NCBI GenBank assembly: GCA_023614405.1
Contig: CM042688.1
Span: 72,588,253-72,652,252 of the forward strand
DNA length: 64,000 bases
Direction: 5' to 3'
Source of the DNA: Avena insularis
Lineage: Eukaryota; Streptophyta; Magnoliopsida; Poales; Poaceae
Part shown: in pieces, positions 37,081-47,393 of the stretch
Position numbering within the stretch: position 1 is the stretch's first letter
Layout of the letters: the number at the start of each line of letters is the position of its first letter
Translations under genes and position numbers: made by a program
The notes under the pieces: model-generated
The model's input: only the letters and a program-made list of their open reading frames with translations
Database searches by the model: none
What the model was told of the DNA's origin: nothing

Positions 37081-38163
37081 TCCATTCATGAGCTCCCCAG
37101 TAATATTGTTATTAATAATTTCTATGCAAGGCTTTCAGGACATTACAAGGACTATCTAGATACTTGTTTAGAGGGATCCTTCACAAGTAAGGAGGTCAAA
37201 TCTAAGTGGGATCTTCTTGAAACAATTCAAATCAATACCGAAGATTGGGATAACAACAAAGGTAAAGAACCAGGTATAAACTATGAGTATGATTGCATTA
37301 AGTCTTTTGCTGAAACTATTGATTTTCAAGAGCTTAGTGCTAAATATGGTCTTGATCCTCAAATTCTTGTTGATTGTTATAGAACCTTTGCTTCTCATAT
37401 TAATGCTCCTAAAGAAAAATGGGACATGTATCATGAGCCTTATAAAGACACTTGCATGGAAAATGAAATTGTTATTAATGATAGCAATAAACATGCTCAA
37501 ACCTCTGAAAGTACTATTTCTTATAAGCATGTTAATTTTTGTGGAATACATAGACCTTGTGAGAATAATCAAATTGAAAAAGAATATTGTATCACCCACA
37601 GGAATGAGAAAACTAGAATGTGGTATATGGCTTTAAATGATTTTGGTAAAAAAGTTTGTGCCCTTTATCCTTTCATTTGTGAACTTTGCTTCGAAGTGGG
37701 TCATTTCAATTTTCAATGCTCAGGCCATAATAATAGCCCTTCTAATCCAATGAGTACTGCAAGTTTGTATTGTGATGACATGATCACTCCTAATCAACAT
37801 GATGAACTTACATTATTTTTGGGGCATGAAGAATTATCAAGAAAAACTTCTTTGGTAGATATGGGTGCTTTTGGTATGAATAGTGTCATGCATGGTTGTC
37901 ATCTTTATTGTGTTGATAATTGTCACACAAATACTTACATACAAAATATTATAAAAGATGAAGTTTTACCAAAATATGATAGGACTAATATGTGTTTTGT
38001 TCTTATTAATGAAAAGGAGGAATCCTCCAAAGTTTCTTCTATTGTCTCTAACAATAAACCAGGGTATATGGAGAAGCTTCCTTTCAAGCCTCTGCATCCT
38101 AAAGAGAGGAAGAAAAAGAAGAAGAGGGGGAGTAAAAGAAGAGAGGAAACGTATTTCCCCTAA
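37048..38163 (+). pseudogene. gag: Gypsy gag C-terminal part with CCHC zinc knuckle, of F
   Basis: An open frame of 371 codons whose start ATG is fortuitous; the true upstream is the capsid frame ending near 37080. It includes the continuation of the capsid (ARLSGHYKDYLDTC) and a long hydrophilic middle. Around residue 215 it has a perfect CX2CX4HX4C zinc knuckle (CELCFEVGHFNFQC, about 37678-37720). The C-terminus runs into a Lys/Arg/Glu-rich tract (38098-38155) and stops at 38161. The next ORF overlaps in the +1 frame through this purine run. Whether that is a mutation or a programmed shift cannot be told from one copy. Confidence 0.75.
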
Positions 38164-38956
38164 GCATGTTGCTCCTATTATAGTTTTTGATGAGTCTGAA
38201 CTCGATGATGTTCCTATGCCTATTACCTATAGTAGTGATCATGATTGGGAAAAGCACACTACCTTTGATATTGAAAATCTCTTCGGTACCAATTCTGAAA
38301 ATGATGATATTAATAATTGCTATAGTATTAGTGCTATCCATGATCCTTCCAATGATGATATGTTTACAAATGAACACACTTGGGAAGATAACTATTCTAT
38401 TGCTTATGATGATGCTATACCTCCAATGTATGATGATTGCAATGATGAATTTGATATTTTCAGTCCACCTACTATTGAGGAGGAAATTAATTATGATTAC
38501 AATATGCCTCCTATATTTGATGATTATGGTGATGAAAATAATAATGATAGCTATTTTGTTGAATTTGCTCCCACTATAATTAATAAGAATGACTATGTTT
38601 ATGTGGGGAGTATTAATTCTTTTATTCATGTGGCTCATGATAAGAATGTTTCATGTGATTGTTATATTGTTAATTTTATTCATGATGCTGCTGAAAGTTA
38701 TTATGAGAGAGGGAAACATGGTTTTATGTGTCTCAACAATATTAAGTTTCCCCTCTTTATGTTGAAATTCTTGAAGTTGCACTTGTTTTGCTTTACTATG
38801 CTTGTTGCTTTGTGCTTCATGACTTGTTTCTTTACAAGATTCCTATGCATAGGAAGTGGGTTAGACTTAAATGTGTTTTATATTTGCTTCTTGATGCTCT
38901 CTTTTACTTCAATTCATATTTCTTATGTGAGCATCTTGTCAAACAATCATGCCTAA
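38098..38956 (+). CDS. Acidic protein with hydrophobic C-terminal tail, element F
   Basis: The open frame runs 37958-38956, but its meaningful part begins where it overlaps the purine run at 38098. It starts with a basic stretch, then about 130 residues very rich in Asp, Glu, Asn and Tyr (38190-38600). It ends with roughly 65 residues containing two hydrophobic segments (about 38745-38835 and 38870-38945) that could cross a membrane. There is no enzyme motif. It occupies the position where a complete gypsy element would carry pol. It could be the end of a gag polyprotein (+1 frame), a remnant of an env-like ORF, or an element-specific accessory protein. I do not recognise it with certainty. 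Confidence 0.5.
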
Positions 38957-41628
38957 CTTAAAGGCGTTAAAGAAAAGTACTTATTGGGAGATAACCCAAA
39001 AGTTTTAGTTGAGCCTTGGAAGTTATTACTTCTGTAATAACCGCTCCTTATCCTTTTTATTTGCCTTTTGTGCCAAGAGTAACCTCTAATGAGAGAGAAG
39101 TAATGATTGGGAAAGTTGCTGTCCTGAAACAGATTTATGTGCTTCACCGTAAAAATTCATGTAAAATCTCTGTACATCCTTTTGAGGCGTAAATTTTTGG
39201 GCTTCTGCCTCCGGTTGTTATCTAACTTTCGTTAGTTCAACACTTTTTGATTTGAGCAACAGAAGGTCTTCGAAAAAATTCATATATATCTGCTGGTCTG
39301 TTTTGACAGATTTCTGCCATTTTCTGCATTTGCTTCTTGTTGGTTCCTTTTTGAGTTCTTTTGGGGAATTGAGCTTTTTAAGGGAAGTGCTACAGTAGCT
39401 AGTGTTTTAATGGAAGTTTATTGGTGTTAGAACTGAACCCAAAGACCTATTATCTTGAGTGCACTAATTTTGCTAATAAAGATTGTGTGAAGTTTTGTAT
39501 GAAGGAAAAATTTCAGGTGTATGGAAGGAATGAGTAATGAGATGAAGGATGGACTAAAGCTCAAGCTTGGGGATGCCATGTGTGTCACCCCAAGAAATAT
39601 CCAAGAAGTACAAGCGTCAAAGCTTGGAGATGCCCAAGGCATCCCCTTCTTCATCAATAAAAATCTCAGGTTTCTTCCAAATGCTTCATTTTTATTGTTT
39701 CATGCACAGTTGTGTTGTTCTTGGAGCGTCTTCTTTTTTGTTTTAGTTTTGGTTTTTCATTTGCTTTGTTTTCTTAGTTTTCTGAATAAATTGGTTGGAC
39801 CCCCTCTTTCGTGCATTGGTTTTCAAATAGTTTGGTTTGGTTTGGAAAAGAGTAGGAAAGTTCATGCTTAAGTGGTAAAGAGAGCTTGTTTTTGACTGTG
39901 GCCTATGCTTTGTCATGCCTTGCTTGATATTGTTTTGGCTTTATGCTTAGTATTATTTTTTGTAGCATGACTTTTTATAAACAATTGAGATTTCTTAATG
40001 TGCCTTGGATGAATCATGCGTTGTTTTAGCATATTAAAGCATAGTATAGTGGTATTCTCCTTTGATGCTTTATTTGGGTTGACTTAGCGCATGCTCACAC
40101 CATGTTATGACTATCTCAAGTCACCTAAGCCTTTATGATCATTTAGTTTTCAACTTGTAGTATCACTTTATGCTTTGATCAATGATGTTTTGTCGCTCTG
40201 CATGATTATGGCCATTATTGCTCTCTTAGTTTGTCGCTCCCAGTCTTTTGCTAGCCTCCGCAACCAAGTATGAGTTCCACTCATGCATCCAACTCCCTAA
40301 ACCAAGTTATTACAAAGAGTCCACCATACCTACCTACTATCTTATGCTATTCCAAGTATATTCATGCTTTTGTTTACCTTCCAAATTAAACTTGTTATGA
40401 GAAAACTAGTGATTAAAGCTCTCACGAACTTGATGGCACACTTTACTTTTCTTGCCCTTAATAAACTTGAACCATTGGGTCCTTCTTTGTTGCGTATATG
40501 CTTGCGCTTTATAAGTTGAAATTAGCAAAACCATGTATCATGGGGAACGCTTTCAACATTGCACCTGTACTTTGTACCCCGTTGATATCATGTTCTTTTG
40601 CTTATGTATCCCGGTGGTGTGAAATAAAAGTGGAACTTGTAAGATCATGGAGTTTGTATGTGTGTTAGAGAAACGCCTGGGCCGCTAGCCTAAGACATGC
40701 CTAATCATGGTGGAAACTTGCAGCATCACCATAATGAGCACTCTATGAAGCATCCTCAATAAAAACCTATGCAAATAGCAAATAAAAAGATCGTTGAGAT
40801 GCTCATTGTCTGCTTGCCTTCTCATTTTGATTATGGGATAGCTCTTGTATCATGTGCAAGGGGTACCCCATTGGCGGTTCTCTATGATACATATGTACTT
40901 ACAATGACAAGAGCTTACTTGTGACTAAAGTTGAGTAGCATGAGGTTCGGTCTTCGTAAGTAAGGGGCATGAGATTTTGTCTTATAACTTGTCAAGCATA
41001 TCCTATTAGTTGTGTCACTTTAACCTTAATCACTTAAAGATGCTTATGATAGGGTCAATGAGAGCTGAAAGCTAATAAGTACCATAATTTTTGGAAGCTC
41101 TTTATGAAACTTGAATCTCTGCTTCCTTCTATGAAGGCCTTTCTTCCACCATTATATTGAGTCTCCACCTTCTACCTTTATGCACCTACTTTGAGAGCAT
41201 AGTGGCCATTCTTAGTTCTATGTGCATTGTCCCAAGACTAGATGATTGATGCATAACTTGATATTGCTTGTTTTAAACTATTTGTATCTAGTCACTCTTA
41301 TGAACTTTGAAGGTGTCCTATGCAATTATATTTGCTACTCTATGAGGGACAAGCTGAATGCTACTATGCTATGTTTTCTTTATGTGAAACAAACAAACGT
41401 CTTGCAAAGCATTGTTATTCATGAATCTTTTGTTTGTGCCTTTTTCATGTTGCAACATAGTTGCTATGTCTTATTGCTAGAACTTTTTCTTTCATGTTAT
41501 GATTAAAGTACTATGATCCCAGCTATCAATGTTTTACAAATACTTTGATCAAGTTTATGATGGTGCATGTCACCTCAAAAATTATTCTTTCTTTTTATCA
41601 CTTACCTACTCGAGGACGAGCAGGAGTT
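38957..41628 (+). other. 3' untranslated module of F, shared with G
   Basis: About 2.7 kb without long frames, closely matching 47418-50167 of element G from AACTTAAAGGCGTTAAAG onward. It holds a PPT-like AAGCTTGGGGATG at 39563-39575, a one-mismatch copy at 39620-39632 followed by a GGAGATGCC/GGCATCCCC near-hairpin, and two short frames conserved in G (39521 and 41246). Confidence 0.8.
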
Positions 41629-41641
41629 AAGCTTGGGGATG
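41629..41641 (+). other. Polypurine tract of F
   Basis: AAGCTTGGGGATG ends one base before the 3' LTR. G has the identical tract. Confidence 0.75.
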
Positions 41642-41642
41642 T

Positions 41643-43057
41643 TGATACATTGCAAATGTATCTATAATTTTTGATGTTCCATGCTTGGTTTTATCTACTT
41701 TCTTATGTTTTGTCCACACTTTGGAGTACTTTTCATATGATTTCTTGGACTAACCTATTAACAAGAGCCACAGTGCCAGTTGCCTGTTTTCTGCTGTTTT
41801 TGGTTCCAGGAAAGTCAGAAAATGAATATTCTCGGAATTGGATGGGACAAAAGCCAAAGTTCCTATTTTCCCGGAAGACTCATGGAGCCAGAAGGAGAGT
41901 CGGAGAGGGGCCATAGGGTGGCCACACCCCCCAGGAGCGGGTACCCCCAGGCCACGCCAGGGAATGGTGTGGGCCCCTGGCTGGCCACCGACCTTGCCTC
42001 CTTCGCCTATATATTCCCCCCGAGGCAAAAACCCTAGGTCATCAATTAGAAATCCACGAAAAGTTCCGCAGCGCCGCCGCCACCGAAGTGGAGATTTGGG
42101 GGACAGAAAGTCTCTATTCCGACACCCTGCCGGGACGGGGAAGTGCCCCCAGAGCCATCTCCATCGATCTCCACCACCATCTCCATCGTCGTTGTTGATT
42201 CCCATGATGATGAGGGAGTAGTTCTCTCTCGAGGCTAAGGGTTCTACCGGTAGCTATGTGTTCATCTCTCTCTCTATGCATGATCATATTGTGATCATGA
42301 GCTTGTAATCTATAGATCTACCTTGCTACTCAAGTGCTTTAATAGATCTCTGCTCTCCCCATGTGTGTGAAAGTGACAGCGTGCACACCATGGTGGCACT
42401 TAGGCTAGAGATTACAAATACTTGTTATGAGTTATATTTGGAGTTGGATGTCTTTATGAAATTGTGGTGTTTGTTGGAACCATCTAGTGCTCAAGGTGAC
42501 AGTGTGGGGTTATGTAGATGGGGAAAGCGGACTTTGAGGTGTGCTGTTATAGCCCTACCATCGATTAGAGTGTTCAACCGGAGAGTAGTTAACAGTAGTA
42601 TCATGAAGATAATATATTTATGAGAGAGTGTTCACTAGTGAAAGTATGATCCCTAGGCCTTATTTCTAAGCATTGATACACCATTTGCAATTAGATCTGT
42701 TACATGTTTGCTTGCTTCCATCTTTATTTCAGTTTTACTTTAGTCTTTTCCATGCCACCAAGCTATTCTCTATCACCATTACGACTTATAATTATCCATA
42801 CCACTTGTATTTCACTATCTCTTCGCCGAACTAGTGCACCTATACACCTGACAAGTGTATTGGGTGTGTTGGGGACACAAGAGACTTCTTGTATCTTGAT
42901 TGCAGGGTTGTTTGAGAGGGAATACCTTTGACCACTTCCTCCCTGAGTTCGATAAACCTTGGGTGATTCACTTAAGGGAAAACTTGTTGCTGTTCTACAA
43001 ACCTCTGCACTTGGAGGCCCAACAACTATCTACAAGAATAGAAGTGCATACACATTA
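41643..43057 (+). repeat. 3' LTR of gypsy element F
   Basis: A 1415-bp LTR beginning TGATACATTGC and ending ACACATTA (terminal CA mutated to TA), directly followed by the TSD GTGGG. Its first ~238 bp match G's LTRs; the rest does not. Confidence 0.9.
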
Positions 43058-43062
43058 GTGGG

Positions 43063-43517
43063 CGCCTCCCCCTTGCCCCTTCCTCCCCAAACCCTAGCTG
43101 CCACTCTCCTCCTCCTTCCTCCTGCTCTGGCTTAGGTGAAGCCCTGCAGGATTTCTCCTCCACCACCACCACCACGCCATCATGCTGCTAGGATTCCGAG
43201 GTGATCTACTACCTATGTTGCCTGCTAGAATGGGGAGAGGAAGGTCTACATCAACTCCTTACATGTGACTGAGTGTGGAAGCGCTGCCGGAACGTGGTGC
43301 CCGAAGGATCGTCTATGCGATCTTGAGATCGGCAAGTGATCGACTACATCAACCACGAGATCCGATCTCGCTAAAGGCTTTGTATCTTCAAGGGCTAGTT
43401 CTCATCTATCTCATTGCACTTATCTCGTAGATTAGATCTTGGCTTTTCCATAGATTGTATCTTGTTTTGTTCGTTCTTGCGGTAGAAATGTTTTGTTTTC
43501 CTGCTACGAACCCTACA
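43063..43517 (+). repeat. 5' LTR of E, second part
   Basis: This continues E's LTR after the F insertion (compare 56746-57199) and ends CCCTACA. Confidence 0.9.
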
Positions 43518-43518
43518 G

Positions 43519-43531
43519 TGGTATCAAAGAC
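43519..43531 (+). other. Primer binding site of E
   Basis: TGGTATCAAAGAC is the copia tRNA-Met-type PBS (TGGTATCAGAGCC class) with changes. Confidence 0.78.
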
Positions 43532-44725
43532 ATGTCTATGCGTAGATCTGTTGCACGAGTAGAACACAATGGTTTTGTGGGCGTTGATGCTTTTGTTGTC
43601 ATTGACTTCGCGTGTACTTTGCATCTTGTGGTATGGTGGGATGAAGCGGCTCGGCCTAACCTTACATGTCAGCGCACATGAGACTTGCTCCACACTTGAC
43701 GTGCAACTTGCTTTGCACAAGTGGCTTTGCGGGTGTCTGTCTCTCCCACCATAGTTAAGATCCAATTTAAAAATTTCATCTGACAACACTTGTATTAGTG
43801 TTGTGGTTCTTGTTTGTAGGTAAGATCAGTTCTTATTCAAAAGCCCCAAGCCACGTAAAATATGCAAATAAAACTAGAGGCGTCTAATTTGTTTTTGCAA
43901 GGGCATGTGATGTGATATGGCCATGTTGAGATTGTGATTATATTTAATGTATGAGATGATATTTATTGTAATATGGCAACCGGTAGGAGCCTACTGGTTG
44001 TCTTTAAATTTGTTAAGACCTGCCTGTCTATTCATCACGTAATAACTTCATTCCAAGTTGTTGTAATAGTTGATGTTAGTGATGGACAACCATGAAGCGG
44101 CGCCACTGACCTTGACGCCACGCTGGTGATGATGGAGATCATGTACGTGCTTTGGAGATGGAGATCAAAGGCACAAGAAGAAATGCCATATCATGTCACA
44201 TATTATGAATTGCATGTGATGTTATTCCTTTTTGCATCTTGTATTGCTTAGATCGCGACGGTAGCATTATAAGATGATCCCTCTCACTAAATATCAAGTA
44301 ATAAAGTATTTGTCCTTAGTAGGCACCATTGCTAAGACTCATCGTTTCGAAGCATCTCGTGATGATCGGATGTTATAGATTCTACGTGTGCATACAACGG
44401 GTGCAAGCCAGATTTGCACATGCGGATACTAAGGTTAACCTTGACGAGCCTAGCATGTATAGACATGGTCTCGGAACATGGAATACTAAAAGGTAAAGCA
44501 TGAGTCATATGAATGATATGATGAACATGTTGATTGTTTGCCTTTGAAGCTACATCTTCTCTTGTGAAGATCGAACCTGGTGTAGTGGATTTGGTTCGTG
44601 TAATCACTAAGGCAACGTCAGGGACGTTGTTTTGAGTGGGAGTTCACCTAGTTAATTTAAGAATTAAATTTGAACTCAGTTTGTCATAAACTTAGTCTAA
44701 ACTCTTTGCAAATATGTTGTAGATC
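43532..44725 (+). other. Leader of copia element E
   Basis: About 1.2 kb, with blocks matching the leaders of A-C (for example CTAGCATGTATAGACATGG at 44449 and GAGTGGGAGTTCA at 44633). No long frame is open. Confidence 0.65.
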
Positions 44726-44942
44726 ATGGAGACCCCCTCCATCAACTTTAATGCGTTCCTAGAGAAAGAAAAACTGAAAAACAATGGAAGCAACTTCATG
44801 GACTGGTTTCGTGGCTTGAGGATTGTCCTCAGTGCTGGTCAGTTGACCTATGTGCTCGATGCACCGCTAGGTGACCCACCTTCATAGGATGCTACCGATG
44901 ATGTTAAAAATGTTTACGTCACTCGGAAGAACCACTACTCCA
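44726..44942 (+). pseudogene. gag: Copia gag of E, N-terminal part
   Basis: ATG at 44726 opens METPSINFNAFLEKEKL, the same type of start as A's gag. An in-frame TAG at 44885-44887 breaks it after 53 codons. Element G then cuts the gene after CTCCA (44938-44942). The remainder is at 51787. Confidence 0.85.
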
Positions 44943-46540
44943 TGATACATTGCAAATGTATCTATAATTTTTGATGTTCCATGCTTGGTTTTATCTACTT
45001 TCTTGTGTTTTGTCCACACTTTGGAGTACTTTTCATATGATTTCTTGGACTAACCTATTAACAAGAGCCACAGTGCCAGCTGCCTATTTTCTGCTGTTTT
45101 TGGTTCCAAGAAAGTCAGAAAATGAATATTCTCAGAATTGGACGGGACAAAAGCCAAAGTGCCTATTTTTCTAGAAGACATCTGATGCAAGAATACGAGA
45201 CGGAGAAGGGCTGGGGGCCGGCCACACCACCTGGCCGCGCGGCCAGGCCTAGCCCACGCCAGGGGGTGGTCTGGCCGACCCCAGCACCCCCTTGGACTCT
45301 CCTTCCGCCTATATATTGCCCTCGGGACCAAAACCCTAAGTACCCAATCAAAAATCCATGAAAGTGTCTGTAGCCACCGTCGTCTCTGTCCCTAGATCAA
45401 GAGGGATCTGAAGCTCTTCCCAGCACCCTACCGGAGAGAGGAATTCACCCTGGAGGCCTTCTTCAGCAGCATGCAAGCCTCTGGTGTGATGCATGAGTAG
45501 TTCATCTCTGGACTACGGGTCCATGTAGTAGCTAGATGGCTGGTTCTCCTCCTTTGTGCTTTCATGTCTAGATCTTGTGAGCTCCGTTCATGATCAAGAT
45601 CATCTATTTGTAATTCTGCATGTTGTGTTTGCGGGGATCCGATGGTTATTGAGATGCTATTTCAGATTGATTATTGATTCTATCATGTCTTTGTTATTTG
45701 TGATCTTGCATGCTTTCTATTGTTAGTAGCTATCTTGGCCAAGTAGATGCTAGCAACTCCAAGAGTTAGTATTTATGCTCGATAGTGGGTTCATGCCTCT
45801 GGTAATCTAGGGAAGTGACCGAAATCTCTAAGGTACTAGATGTGTTGTTGATACTAGGGAGAAAACAACAATCCTTTGTTCATAGAACAATCGTATTGTT
45901 TCCATTACACGCAATTCGTAAAGCAATAATCTGTTGCTTGCAACTTAATACTGGAGGGGGTTCGGATGATAACCTGAAGGTGGATTATTAGTCATAGATG
46001 CAGCTGGATGGCGGTCTATGTATAATGTTGTAATGCCCAATCAAGTTCCAAAGGAGTCAAGATGATTAGTATATGCATGTATTGCTTTCTCGATGTTTGT
46101 CAATTGCCCCGCTGTAATTTGTTCACCCAGCATGTTATCTATCTTAAGGAGATCCACCTCTAGTGAACTATGGATCCCGGTCCTTTTCTTTTACATACAA
46201 TCTACAAACTGTTTACTGCTTTGTCTTTACTTTCTACAAACTATTACTTCCTTCCACTAGATACGTTTAATCCTTTGTTTTCATCAAAACCGGTGATATT
46301 GACAACCTCATCGCAAGTTGGGGACAAAGTTCTGTGGTTGTGTTGTGCAGGTCTCCACGTTGCTACTAGCACCGGTAGTGCGCCCTGCCAAGGCTCAGCT
46401 AGCAACACCTTTGGGGTGTTTCCTTGCTCCTACTGGTTCGATTAAACCTTGGTTTCATAACTGAGGGAAACTTGTTGTTGTGCTCATCATACCTTCCTCT
46501 TGGGGTTCCCAACGAGCTCTACATCAACACTGAGCCATCA
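44943..46540 (+). repeat. 5' LTR of gypsy element G
   Basis: TGATACATTGCAAATG to GAGCCATCA, with TATATATT at 45310-45317. The first ~238 bp match F; then the sequence is unrelated, apart from the common gypsy motif GGTTCGATTAAACCTTGG near 46434. Confidence 0.92.
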
Positions 46541-46550
46541 AGAATTTTTC

Positions 46551-46568
46551 TAGCGCGTTGCCAGGGAG
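46551..46568 (+). other. Primer binding site of G (mutated)
   Basis: TAGCGCGTTGCCAGGGAG lies ten bases after the LTR, a variant of the TGGCGCCGTTGCCGGGGA type. Confidence 0.7.
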
Positions 46569-46769
46569 TCAAGGACATCTTGACAAGGGGAGTCCCTCAT
46601 AACCAATCTCTTTACTTTGTTATTTTTGTTTTGCTTAGTTTCTTTTTGCTTTGTTTGCTTGTTTCTTTATCAAAAACACACAAAAAATTTGTTCTACAAG
46701 TTTGCTTTTTTATTGAAAACACAAAAAAATTAAGTCTGCTTTTAGTTGTTGCCTCTTCCTTAGCACACC

Positions 46770-47393
46770 ATGTTGATCCCTAAATTCACCCTGAAAGACC
46801 TTCCAATCGGTAGTGGTTCTATAATTGGGAAAGATAATATTGAAGAATTATTTAATCATGTTAGTAAGCATAAAGATACTGAGGATAGATCCCTTGTAGA
46901 ACTTGCTCCAAACTATGAGATTGTTGCAGCTTCTTTAATTCACATGTTAGAAGCTAGGTTTGTTAACCTCAACCCCTTAATGCAAGTAATGTTTCTTAAG
47001 CTTAAAGAAATTGAGGACCCTGAAAAGAGGGATTTTATTCTAGAAACTTTGTTTAAGTAGTTCTATGATGTTGCCAAGGAAGCTAGAAAAGTCTTTGAAT
47101 GTTTCAATATGCTAGGCTCATGTGTAGATGTTGTTGGTACACGAGAAAAGATGAACAAAACCGAACCTAATGGGGAGGAACCTAAGATACCAATACCCTT
47201 TAAACTAGTAGCAATACATGAAGCCATAGAAAATAATCTTGATTGGATTATCCCTGAAAACCCTTTTGATGAAAATAGTAAACCTAAGAGCATTGAGAGA
47301 GGATCCTCTAGAACTTATTTGGACGATATACCTTGCCTTGTTGAATATATTTCTGGTATTAATCTTAATGCTTCTTCATTTGAGAACACTTGA
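46770..47393 (+). pseudogene. Unknown ~207-aa protein of element G, one in-frame stop
   Basis: ATG at 46770 opens MLIPKFTLKDLPIGSG. The frame runs 96 codons to TAG at 47058-47060 and continues in the same frame to 47393, giving 207 codons if read through. The product is acidic to neutral and soluble-looking, with helix-rich stretches (EELFNHVSKHKDTED, MQVMFLKLKEIEDPEKRD). It has no zinc knuckle, protease, RT or integrase motif. It sits where gag should be, about 200 bp after the PBS. It could be a highly diverged gag N-terminus, a captured host fragment or an element-specific protein. I do not recognise it. Confidence 0.6.

Larger units (their letters stand above)
34852..43057 (+). mobile_element. 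Gypsy-type LTR retrotransposon F, non-autonomous (no pol)
   Basis: LTRs 34852-36253 and 41643-43057 flank an internal region with PBS, broken gag, an acidic ORF with hydrophobic tail, and a 2.7-kb untranslated tail ending in a PPT. The TSD GTGGG is perfect (34847-34851, 43058-43062) and lies in E's 5' LTR. No protease, RT, RNase H or integrase motif was found in any frame between the LTRs, so movement would need enzymes in trans. The gag and PBS style point to Ty3/gypsy. Confidence 0.9.

Noticed and set aside
37168..37599. 143-aa minus frame and 179-aa minus frame (38638-38099)
   Set aside because: Antisense shadows of the gag and acidic ORF of F; composition (Ile/Asn-rich) mirrors the AT-rich coding strand.
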